This document shows, in pieces, positions 44,063 through 55,086 of a stretch of DNA of 64,000 bases. The position numbers and the translations under genes were made by a program. The notes under the pieces are model-generated. The model was not told where the DNA came from, did not search any database, and worked only from the letters and a program-made list of their open reading frames with translations. Source of the stretch: Helichrysum umbraculigerum. Its lineage: Eukaryota > Streptophyta > Magnoliopsida > Asterales > Asteraceae. The first letter of the stretch is position 1. Each line of letters starts with the position of its first letter. The DNA lies in NCBI GenBank assembly GCA_949592205.1, contig CATIUR010000003.1, forward strand, positions 153,640,759 to 153,704,758, written 5' to 3'.

Positions 44063-47000
44063 TGTTGATGTTATCAACGGGTGGTTTTAAAATTTATAAT
44101 TGCTGGGGTCTAAGTGTGACTTACTAGTACTGAACCAAAAGGTTAGTAGGCGGTAAGTTGGACCTAGAGTCGTTCTTAAAGAGAAACTGAATTGAAACGG
44201 AGGTGATCCAATCAATCTTTCTTTTCTAGTAAATGTTTTTAAAAGAGTGCGTTGGGGGTTTTGGTTCAGTTAATTAAGTAAACTAAATAAAGCGAATAAA
44301 ATGTAATAAGATGTCAGATAATGCAAAGTAGTATTTGTTGTGAGTTCGTTAGTTAATAATTATGGGATGATGACTCTTACGGGAAAACGATTAACTAAAT
44401 TGGGTTGCTTATGAGATTCATTAACTTATGGTATAACCAATAGATTCCTTATTAGTCGGTTATCAACTAATATGTCACGAGGAACTAAGGTATCATGATT
44501 CTGACCAGACAGACAATGCTCAACTCTCCACACTCTCCTGTGAGGGAGTCAGTGGCCCATATTATTGAACGTATTCGCTCGTGGGCGAAGGAATAGAGTA
44601 GCAAGTCCATAACATGTCTAGCCGTTCTTAATACCACAATGATTATGAATCCATTAAACAACTAACTTAGAACTTGTGTCCGGACTTATTTAATTAATTT
44701 CTACCAATGAAACTTAAGCGTGATAAACGAGGGAAAGCATTTAGGTTTCTTGCATACCGTACTTTAGGTTTCATGGTTTTCAGGAAAAAGTATTGGTTTA
44801 AGTTGGATTTTAAACTTGCCTTTCTTAATACAATTAACAAATCTCTAGGTTTTCGTAAATGATCATTTAGCCTATAGCCTACCTAATCTAATCTAATCTA
44901 AACTAAAACAACTAATTAAAATGCTGACGGCTTTTTACAGAAAGTCAAACCCAGACCATGTCGGAAAATACTATGGTGGCTCACATCGTATTTAATCGTT
45001 TACCGATGTTTCCGTTGTGAGTTTAATTGCTTCGCGATGTTTACATGATAAGTACATTGTGATCAGAAGTGTACAATACTCATGGCAAGTCCACGTAATC
45101 ACATTACATTTTATAATGCTTGCATGACGTTACAATTAAAAACATAGTTTTTACACAGATAACTATTGACCGAGTATTGAGGTTCGCGACTCCTCTTTAC
45201 AAGGTTACAATCACGTTTGTCAATCGAAAGGCGAATATAAGTTTTAGGTTTAAAATCACAAGATAAGTCCGTTCACAAAGTTTCCAATTTTATAACGTCG
45301 ATCAATAATACAACTACCTTCGGTCGTTACTGGCTTCCATATATTTGTACTATGCTCAAAAGCATTTCCAATACTATACCGAGTAATCAGTCGAATAGGG
45401 GCCATCGTATTATTTCACGACGCATTTAAAGTCATCCCACAATTATATATACTAACTACATCACAACAAATACAATAGTAATCTACTCGATAATCATGGT
45501 AATAACGATCGCAAACATAATTAAAGCAAACATGTTTAATTAAGATAGATAAGGAAAGAGATAACCGAGATTAATATGCGAGAAGGAATAGACTTGAATT
45601 AATGAGCGTAAATCCAAGCGTACACCAAAGATTACAAAACGTTCCTAGCTTTCTTTCTACTCTAAACAAAGTGCTAAACTATTCTAATGCTAAATTTAAA
45701 GTAAGAAAGTAGAATGAGAAAGTAAGAAAGTAATATGACTAGTGCATATGGGACATTTTGAAATGAAGCCTAAAGCCTCCTATTTATAGGTGAGCTTTGG
45801 ATCACATTAGCATCTTGAGGTGTATGTTAGCAAAAGGTAGCCAAAAGGGTGCACCGGGTACCGTACAACACGAAAAGTAGGCGCACCGGGTACCGTACAA
45901 CACGAAAAGTAGGCGCACCAGGTACCAAAAGTTACCAAAAACGGAAACCGAGGCGGGTACAGGCCAGCCGGCGGCGGTGGGGCTGGTGGCCGGCGGCGGT
46001 GGGCCAACCCCCGCCCCGTTGCGCGGTCTTTTGCTTCGTTTCTCGATTCGTGCATGTTTTCTTCGTTATACGTCCGTTTGCGTTGATTCTTTTTTTGTTG
46101 GATTCGTAATTCAAAAACGAAGATTTTGACATAAGATAGGCCCTGTGATGAGGTCCCTAGCTCCAGATAGTGCGTACGGATCATTTGGATCTTCCGGCGG
46201 GCGCGAAATCTTCATTTTTTACCCGTTTTGGTTGATTCTTCTTCTGTTGGATTCGTATTTTAAAAACGAACATCTTGGAAATATTGGATGTTGGTGAAGG
46301 GCACTTTGGTCTTGAAATCTCGTTTTGATGCCTTGAATCTTCAAACGTGTGTGGAATCTTCGTTTTTCATCCGTTTTGCTTGATTTTTATCGTGCAACCT
46401 CGTTTTGACCATCTTGGCATAATGTTACTGATTTGTGCTATATTTGAATTAAAATGCCAAGAATCGTTCCAGAATGAGAGAGATATCGGTAGTAAAAACA
46501 TGACTTTTTACGCGATATCAAGTATCCCACACTTAGAACTTTGCTTGTCCTCAAGCAAACTCATTTTAAACATAGTTAAAGATAAGCAGATAATGAAATA
46601 TTTTAAGACGGGAACTTTTTACTAAGGGGGTTTCGTTAAAAATAAAGATATTTAATTTTTGAAAGCAAGGTTGTAATCTTTAGGAGCATGCTTTTGATCA
46701 TTGATCGTTGATACATGACTAGGCGATCCTCTCAAGGTGGTCACTCCAATCACTCAAAGTGTTTAGGGTTTCCTATTCTAGAATATCAATCACTCAGAAC
46801 GCCAGTCATGCATCGTTTATCGTCATAGGCTTGATCGAGAATCAAATCGTTACCTTTCTGGGTGAGCGTGAAGTCGATCTAGCCACAATCATTCTTAGGG
46901 GAGTGATGTAGGGTTTTGGAGTGAGGTGTTGGTGATGTGAGAGGGGGTTTTGTTGGGTTTTCTTTTTTTTTGTGAAGTTGGAAAGCTGAAGTTTTTGACT

Positions 47001-47619
47001 TTTTAGGACGATTGACGCCCCTTTTCTTCTGGTTATTTTCTCCACTTTGACTTTCTTTTCTTCGAGTTTTCTTGGGTAGTTTTGACTTCGTATCCTTGTA
47101 GCTTTTCTTCTTTCATCTTTGAAACTTTTTTTGAAGTTTGGGGGATGATTTTGAGTAGGTACGGGATGACGTGTTTATTTTGGGGTGTATAGAAGGGTTC
47201 AAGAATGATGTGATTTGATCTCCTTTTTACTCACTAGTTTGGCTTCGAAATGCATTACAGGAGCAAGTTCTGATTCTAAACGCATACATCGGCACACTCA
47301 AGAATCGAAAAAGTGAAGCATTAAAAGTGAATGCTTTTCATATGGCTCAAGATACCTCACGAATCGAAAGTTGGTTTGTTGTGTGCTTAGTCATGCGATG
47401 CTCTTTATGGGATTTTCAAACTTGTTTTTCAAAAGAATTTATATTTTATTCGTCCTTATTCCCCAAAGTAAATCATTCTTCGCTTAAAATTTTTCATTTT
47501 CAACATATTTTTAACTTAGTTTTGAAAAAATTTGTTTACTTTTATGGGAAAGCAAGGTCTTATAAAGAGCAACGATTTAGAATCAAGTATATACCAATAT
47601 CCAATTAACAGTAGTGCAA
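44063..47619 (-). repeat. Athila-like 3' LTR; right edge uncertain
   Basis: Identity with 62907-64000 proves the LTR from 44063 to about 45150; the rest has no partner in the window. The proposed edge near 47619 is where the minus strand shows TGCACTACTG just after a polypurine-like AAGTGTGGGAT (47628-47639). A second such module at 46524-46535 is an alternative edge. The LTR includes a GC-rich patch at 45940-46025. Confidence 0.55.
45781..45790 (-). promoter_or_regulatory. TATA box in the Athila-like LTR
   Basis: The minus strand reads CCTATAAATAGGAGG, a strong plant TATA context, placing U3 at higher coordinates and R/U5 toward 44063, as expected for a minus-strand element. Confidence 0.65.
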
Positions 47620-48120
47620 CTACTGCTATCCCACACTTAAAGGAACATCGTCCTCGATGTTATACTAAGCTCTGAATGGGGTAAAATCCCACCCTTAGGG
47701 TTTTAAACATCCAAGATTCATTCTTTCAGTGTATGTGTTGGGTTTGAATCCCACACTTAGTGATAAGCATAATGGATATGGCATATTTAAAACGAATGAA
47801 AGAGATGGCATAGAAGTACTCCCCGGTAGTTGCAGTATTCTTTTGGTTGCATCTGCCGGTCTTTGTCTTCTTCGGTGCTTCTTTGATCAAGTCTTTTTGT
47901 GATTGGTCTCGTGAGTGTGAACACGTCGGATATACTATTCTTTGGTTGTTGATGCTTCCTTGCAGGCTGGAGCATTCTTTGTATGATCCGAGTGTGAAAG
48001 ATAGTCGGAGATTTCATCACTTCTTGGAAAGTAAAATTGCAGAAATGTAAAAACAAACACGGGTTGCCTCCCGAGAAGCGCTCTTATAAAGTCGAGAGCT
48101 CGACTTAGTCCTTTTCTTCT
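47620..48120 (-). other. Athila-like 3' noncoding region
   Basis: Holds two AAGTGTGGGAT polypurine-like modules (47628-47639, 47748-47759), a hairpin ACATCGAGGACGATGT (about 47645-47660), and the GGGAGGCAACCC hairpin just after the last ORF. No gene is seen; the open frame at 47787-48056 is not supported. Confidence 0.6.
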
Positions 48121-49330
48121 TCAGATGATGCTTGATGCATCCGTAGTGGTGGCGTGGTCACTGTGGTTCCTTGGTAGAGAGTATCGTGGTGGATAGTATT
48201 GTAGGAATTGCTCTATCATGTCGGCAATGAGAGTTGGTGGGTTGGTGGATAGCATTCTGAAGCTTTTGAAGTGATCGGTGGCGAGTCGGTCGAGAATTGC
48301 CATTCCATAGCAGATGTATCGAACTGCCCTTGTGACTGGTCCGTTAGGGTCAATTCGAGTGCAGGTGTAAGTTCGAACGACTTCACGCTGTGGGTGGTTT
48401 CTTCCTATCGAGGCGATTAAAGCCATGAATTCGGTTTTCACTTCTTCAAAATCATTAGCCCAAGGGTCTCCTCCGAAAGATCTAGTTGCTTGGCACACTT
48501 GTCTGATTAGTTGATGTTGCTCGCGGTTGAAGGGAAAATCCGAGTCGGTGAAGATGCAAATTAACTTGCTGAATATCTCGCGATATCCATTTCGGTAGAC
48601 GTCGAGTTCTACGTCTTCTTATTGGTACATTTCGCGCAGTCGGGTAGTCACATAAGTGGCTAAATTGATTTGCGACATGTGCGGGATGAATCTTGGTACC
48701 TCACGAGTTTCCTCTTCATAGGCTGGCTCGTTCAGCTCATCAATTATTAGTTCAATGTGGTGCCCAATGGTGGATTGAATGACGATCCTGCAGTTCTCTG
48801 ATGTTGTGAGGTGCTCTCCAGTTTCGATGAGATCTAGAAGAGTTCTAAGATCTCCCACCATTCTGATGTCGGCATAACTTCTTGGGTTCCCTGTGGCTCT
48901 TTCCAGATTGGTTCTCATTGATGCAAGAATAGCTTTTTGACTTGATGAGTACGGAAAAGCTGATCCGGCTAAGGCACAATATACTTTTTGGTATATTCGC
49001 TTTTGGTTTCCGTAGAATTCGATTTCTCCCATTGGGTAGTTGGGTCTTTCTCGCTGTCGAGCTTCTCTGGTAAGTTGTTTTTGAAGCAGGTCAGAGAATG
49101 CTCGAATGTTTCTCCGAAGAGTGCTGGGCTCTGGTTCTCCATAATTGGCGAGGTATGAATCGTAGTCTCGTATGATTGCCCTTATCATGTGTCTCTGTGC
49201 GGTGTTGTAGTCGTTAATTGACTCTTTGATAGCTTCTATGATGATTCGGACATCATTGTATTCGTCAATCATCTCGATCATGTCTTGATGAGTATCTATC
49301 AGAGGAATTTCTAGTCTCTCAGTTGCGATG
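48121..49330 (-). pseudogene. Unrecognised ORF in the place of pol in the Athila-like element
   Basis: The frame continues the protease ORF across the solo LTR: removing 49336-51876 plus one TSD leaves the phase unchanged. It is a mostly helical, charged protein (LIDTHQDMIEMIDEYNDVR, RNIRAFSDLLQKQLTREARQ, YQKVYCALAGSAFPYSSSQ, RFIPHMSQINLATYVTT). One in-frame TAA at 48619-48621 splits it; the downstream part (DPWANDFEEVKTEF, FLQYYPPRYSLPR) ends at 48121. No polymerase, RNase H or integrase motif and no membrane segment are visible. It could be a structural or env-position ORF of a non-autonomous lineage; function unknown. Confidence 0.65.
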
Positions 49331-49335
49331 GCAGG

Positions 49336-51876
49336 TGTAACACCCCCAAATTTAATGATTTGCGGAAGCACGATTTGGGTGTTACTAATCAATAACAAAG
49401 CACAAAGATATATAGTAAACGACTCTATATGCGTCGTTTTTACAAAATATATTAATATTGAAAATGTTTACAATATTTATAGCTTTACATAGCTCGAGTT
49501 TAAATAAAAGGAGATTTCAGTACATAAGTACTTGTACAAAATATACTAATGCAAGAAAATCTCAATCGTCTGTATGCTGACTCGAGCTAAAAGTCCTGAA
49601 GCCGAAGCAATCTACTGCTTGGTACCTGCGATACATGCTAAATGGGTCAGCTAAAGCTGGTGAGCTCACAGGTTTGAAATCAAGTAATAAAGTATGAACA
49701 GCAAGATTTAATAATGATTTGCATCCAGCAAATGAAATGATAATAATCGTGTATACAGCCATGAGTACATAGTTGAGCTTATATCGAGGGCCGGGTCCCC
49801 TATAGAGAATTCCGGGCGAGGTGCCTCCACGAATGCCTAATCAACATTCGTCTTCCCAAATATTAGTACGTCCGTTTACCCGGTTAGTGCTTGCTAACCC
49901 GAACGAGGAGTGTCAATCCTATATGGTACCATATACTAATATTCATGCTACAACGTATTAACAACTATGCTGACGGAGGACTTTAAATGATTAGAGTGTA
50001 AAACTCATGTAGTATATGAAAAGTTGTACTTGCGTTCACATGTTAAAATAAGCATTGTATCACACCCCTGAGTAAAACAGTAAAAAGAGGGGCTATGAGA
50101 CTCACCCGAGTCTTGTGAGTTTAACTTAATAAACTTGAGTTAATTAGCCGAGTATTGAAGTCCAAAGACTTGTAACCTGAGGGTGTCCACGACACGCGAT
50201 GGTTATAAACATGATTGGGTATTTCAAAAGATCACCCTTGTAGTTGTTACACAACTATATATATATGTCCAAATTACTACGATTTGGTTGATTTGTTAAG
50301 TGTTTGAAAACGTGTACGGCCCGTTGGTGATTAATTGTAATAATAGTCCTGATGTTATCACATTGATTTCGAAGTGTTATACTTGAAAAGTATATTCCAT
50401 TATGTTTGAAAAGTTGTATCATATAAGCGTTTTGAAGTCATACAAGTTTGACACTTGGTGAGAAATGTGCTTACGGAATCTAAGTACGGGGGTCCGGGGG
50501 CAGCGCCCCTGGCAGGGTCCAAGGGGCTGGCCCCTGGCTGGGGTCGACATGCCAGGTCAGCTCGAAAATTTTTTATTTCTACTATATTGCCTTGGTGAAA
50601 AACGCATCTGGGATCTGAATTCGGGTAAAATCGAGTGATAAATTTTGAGTCTCGACACTTAGTAAAAATCTGAGTTTTCTGTGTTTTGCAACACAATATG
50701 CAACACAAAAGTTTGTCATGCGACACAAGGGTTGTGTCGCATAGATATGCGACACAACATCTATACGACACAAAGGTTGTGTCGCATAGATTCGAGATGC
50801 TGATTCAACAGCGACATAGAGGTTGTGTCGTATGGTATTTGCGACATAAGGTACGACACAATATTGTGTCGCATAAGATACGACATAACTGGTTTCATAC
50901 GACACAAGATACGACATAAAAGGCAAAATACGACATAACATGCGACACAAGGCTTGTGTCGCATTGAAGAACATCAGCCCAGAAAGTTTCGACTGCCGAG
51001 GTTTTTCCGGCCAAAACCCAATTTAAACTCGTTTTTAAGCTATAAAATCGTGTTTTACACTTTGTAATGGACATATATAAGTTATATAAACAACTAACAA
51101 GTGAAAATACAAAGAATTGAGAGTTTTCGGGATTTTGTCGGAAACTTACAAAGTGGCGAAATGAAAATCCGGAAAGATAGAAGTGTAGATCGTGATGTCG
51201 TGGTCGTTTTTCTCCAAAGCGGTGCTATGATCCGGTTGCGTTTTATGTGGTTATTTTGAAGATTTATGATGGTGGTGGTGGTTTAGTGTTTAGAGAGAAA
51301 ATGGAGAAGAGAGTGTAAGAGAGAGAGTGAGTGGGGGAGAAATGAGGAAAGAAAATGGAAAGTGGGAGGTTATCCTCCCATTTTTCAGTCTCCGTCCTTC
51401 GTGCGATGTTCGTTTTCTCCATCATTTAACGTTTTAATAAATAGTTTGCGCGTTAATTAACCATTTTAAAATACAAATTTTTGTTTAATAATCTAATTTA
51501 ATTGTTTTACCAACTATCTACTAATTTAAAGATTTAAAGTGTGATTTAAATAATTTGTGTATTTTGTTTTTAATTACGTAAGTTTTAATTGTGCAAAACG
51601 GGACAACTCTGGGAATGTAATTTAAACAATTAGTTTGGACGCAGTAATATTTTCAGATAATGTTTTATACTTAAATATAAATTGTGTCACCAACGTCCGT
51701 ATTTATGGAACCGAAATACATTCGATTTAAATTGCGTACGATCTAATCAAATCGCATTTTCGTATATATTCAACAATATATATTTTGATACATTAATTAA
51801 CCTAATACAAAACTAATTACATGTATTAACAGAGAATTAAGCACAAATTACTAGTCCTAATTTGGCGGATGTTACA
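49336..51876 (-). mobile_element. Solo LTR of a Tekay-type element (2541 bp)
   Basis: The 5-bp TSD GCAGG lies at 49331-49335 and 51877-51881. It starts TGTAACACCCCC and ends TGTTACA. Its beginning (GATTTGCGGAAGCA, GGGTGTTACTAATCAATA) and middle (GGCCCGTTGGTGA; GGGAGGTTATCCTCCCATTTT) match the Tekay-A LTR, so it is a diverged relative. No internal region remains, which is the signature of recombination between two LTRs. It splits the Athila-like ORF. Confidence 0.92.
50690..50965. repeat. TGCGACACAA motif array in the solo LTR
   Basis: Many copies of TGCGACACAA and its complement TTGTGTCGCA, several paired as hairpins, at the place where the Tekay-A LTR has its GCGACGT array. Confidence 0.88.
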
Positions 51877-51881
51877 GCAGG

Positions 51882-53309
51882 GGAATTTGGTGGAGCAAGA
51901 GGAGGTTGTGGAATAGAGTGTTCATCAAGAGTGATGTTGACGTAATCGTCATCGCATTCACTGTTGCAGTCGGAGTCCTTATCACGTGAATCGGGAAATT
52001 GGTGGAGTTCTTCGTCTGAGGGTGCGTTGTTGAAGGGTCGAGAACTATCGATTTCGATGGTTCGGACTTCGGTTGTTATGTCATGGAGGTTCTCTTCGTC
52101 AAAGCTTCCTGGTTGACGTGCCTTATATGCTGAAATTCTCTGTAGCAATTTAGCATACTGGTCTGGGTGTGGTGATGATCGGAGTCCTTCTTCAAAGATT
52201 TCTATGTCTCGGAGTCGGGTTCTGGTGAAGGGTTTTGATGGATCGAGATAGGAATTTAGGATGTTTCCCATTCTTTTAAGATGAGAGGATCTGAGCTCTT
52301 GACGGATGACTCCGTAATCAACTGATTCTTCAGATGAAGAGTCATCATCGCAGTTTTGTATTCTTTTAACTTCGGCCATTTGTGGCGAATCAGTGTGATC
52401 TTCATCTTCTTCCATTTCTTCCTCTTCATCTTCTTCTTCCTCCTCAGGATCAGATTCAATTTCTTCATCTGCTTCCTCGTATTCTTCCTCTTCTGGGTCG
52501 TATTCGGTGTCAGAAATGAGAACTGATGATCGGGTGAATTGCGGTTCCTCTTCTGGTTCTGATTCATCATCGGAACAGACTCTTCCTGTGGATATAGCAC
52601 AACATTCTTCCTCTTCGGGGGTGCATTCCGGTTGGTCGATCTTGTAAGTGATGCTTTCACCATGCGATCGTAAAACAATCGTGTGGTTATACACGTCAAT
52701 CACTGCTCTAGCTGTATTCATGAATGGTCTTCCAAGGATAATTGGGATGTTTATGTCCTCGTGGATATCCATTACCACGAAATCCGTTGGAAAGAAAAAT
52801 TTGTCAACTTGAACAAGGACGTTCTCAGCTATTCCCTTGGGGTATCTAACAGATTGGTCGGCTAGCTGGACGGTCATCTTAGTGGGTTTCAAGTTTTCAA
52901 GTTCTAGCCTTTTAAACAGGGAGTAGGGCATAAGGTTAATGCTGGCTCCTAAGTCGGCTAAAGCGCTCATATTTCCGGAATTGTAGATAGAACAAGGGAG
53001 TGTAAATCTATCAGTATCTCCTAATTTTTCGGGAAGGCTATTTTTAAGTAGGGCTGAAGTTTCAGAACTAAGGGGAATGTTGTTCACTTCAGGCAATTTA
53101 TTCTTAGTGGATAGCAATTTCCTAATATACTTATTACGACCAGGAACTCTAGACATGGTATCAAGGAATTTTCCATCTAACTTAAAGGATGACAGTTTCT
53201 TAGGTTGAACTTTAAGTCTAGCGGGGTAAGGGATTTTAACCTCTTTGTTCATTGTTTTCACAGCTGGTATCTTGACCTTTGGTTCTTCCTCTACTGGAAC
53301 AGCAGCAGG
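51882..53309 (-). pseudogene. Athila-type protease region with acidic extension
   Basis: The frame shows the Athila protease signature: ALADLGASINLMPYSLF (the catalytic Asp in DLGAS), FFFPTDFVVMDIHED, and IPIILGRPFMNTARAVIDV. It continues into a long Glu/Asp-rich stretch (about 52280-52570), then QPPLAPPNSPA, where the solo LTR cuts in. Its frame is offset from the end of gag, so either frameshifting or a mutation separates them. No reverse transcriptase follows, unlike in complete Athila elements. Confidence 0.82.
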
Positions 53310-53310
53310 T

Positions 53311-55072
53311 GGAAGCGACTACTTGAAATACATATTCTATTAAAACCTGCTAGAAATTTTCGCAACCCTTTATACAATATGTTTAACTACTAAACAAACA
53401 TAGTTAACATGTTTACAAACCCGGGGCATTATATACTATAAAACATTATTTATTACAAACTGGATCAGAGTTGCAAGTTTCAAACATTCTCAGCATCAAA
53501 ACATTCTTCCTGACTACCCACATAATATATATATCACCTGCAGGAAGTAATTTGAGGGATTAGCACAAAGCTAAGTGAATGAATTATTAACTACAATTCA
53601 ATTTAGCTAGCAATCTGTTCACAATCAATAATGCAACAAATATCGTCAAGAGGAACGGTGGTTCCTAGAGACCCTGTTCCGGGTGGCCCCATCAGAACAC
53701 TTAAACCAACTGTAGGCCAAAACAGTGATTAACCGCTAACTAAATGCTAATCTCCATCAACACATGTACGCAACCCTGTGTTGACCAACATTAGCAATCA
53801 AGTCCAACCAACAATCTAGTTGACCTCTGGATTATACATTTCAATTCAATGTTCAACAAACAACCAATCAAATGGCATATCATTTCAAAGTTAACATGCT
53901 ATCAATAGTAATCCCATAATTACTGATTGAAATCAAACTGACACAACCAAATCAAACTGTGAGTTTCAAATCCACTCACCTGATTGTTTCGTTTCACTTA
54001 CTCAGCTGTCTTATCTCGCTGAGCTCTTTGTTTATCTGAGAATTAAAATCAAATATAAGTTAGAAATCGCATTCGTAAAACCATAGCTTATATTCGAATA
54101 TCACATATATTAATACATTTCAAATCATGTATTACCCCATCATTATATGCACCTTAGTTAAGTATATCAACTTACTTATCAATTTAAACATAATACATTA
54201 GGGAAAATATGAAGTTTGTTAACCAAAATCAAAATCTCTGCATAGGCATGGAATCCGCCGGATTCTCCCAGAATCCGCCGGATTCTAATAGATTTCAGAT
54301 GCAACATTTGGACCAGGGTTCATAAAACGAATCCGGTTGTACGAATCCGCCGGATTTAACCCATTTTGACCAGATTCCTCACCCGTTGACTGGCTTGAAT
54401 CCGCCGGATTCATAAGGAATCCGCCGGATTCCTTGTGTTCATCAGACCTGGGCAGTTTGTGCAGAACATAACCCAGAAAATGTAAACCAAAACCAAATAA
54501 CGATTTCAGCAGCAGTTAACAACTCATATAATATCATTGAGGTATACTATAACATATCATAACATCAAAATCATCAAACATCATCAATTATCATTATTCA
54601 CTAGCTTGATTTAAATCACTTACCACTTAAAACTAGGAACAAGATGATTGTGATGATTAACTAGCTAAGATCAAGATCAAATCAGCTCAAGATCACTTGT
54701 TTCAATTCTTGTTTATCAAAGGTTTTATGGGTTTTAGGGTTTTAGGTAAATTTTCTAAAAGAGGAAAGTGAGAACTTTCCTAAAAAGGAAAACTATTTAA
54801 GTCGGTTAAACTTTTGCACCGACCCGCATCCACTCAAAACTAGTCCCCTTTTAATCTATTGCCTGGAACCTAAAAACCATTTGCGAGAAACTTATTTTAT
54901 TATACCGTCAACTATAGTAAATTAAAACAAGCAACAATTTACTAAGCACAATAAGTTCTAAAGCTTATTTAATTAAGTTTCGCAATTTAAACATATTTGT
55001 CAAATAATTTCTAAAATAATAACATATTCAATTTAAATTAGAAATTACCAGCTCAGTTAAGAGGATGTTACA
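53311..55072 (-). repeat. Tekay-B 3' LTR, missing 45 terminal bases
   Basis: Matches 59848-61609 over its full 1762 bp. The palindrome array GAATCCGCCGGATTC occupies 54251-54431. Confidence 0.93.
54251..54431. repeat. GAATCCGCCGGATTC palindrome array in the Tekay-B LTR (other copy 60788-60968)
   Basis: The 15-bp palindrome occurs at 54251, 54271, 54342 (one mismatch), 54397 and 54417, with related half sites between. The other LTR has the same layout with a few changes. Confidence 0.9.
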
Positions 55073-55074
55073 AC

Positions 55075-55086
55075 TCTCCCCCCCTT
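55075..55086 (-). promoter_or_regulatory. Tekay-B polypurine tract
   Basis: The minus strand reads AAGGGGGGGAGAG just before the 3' LTR start TGTAACATCC. Confidence 0.75.

Noticed and set aside
45807..46184. Overlapping ORFs on both strands in the GC-rich part of the Athila-like LTR
   Set aside because: Low-complexity Pro/Arg strings in U3 with no family match.
47327..47608. 93-codon plus-strand ORF
   Set aside because: It lies in the LTR of a minus-strand element and has no recognisable domain.
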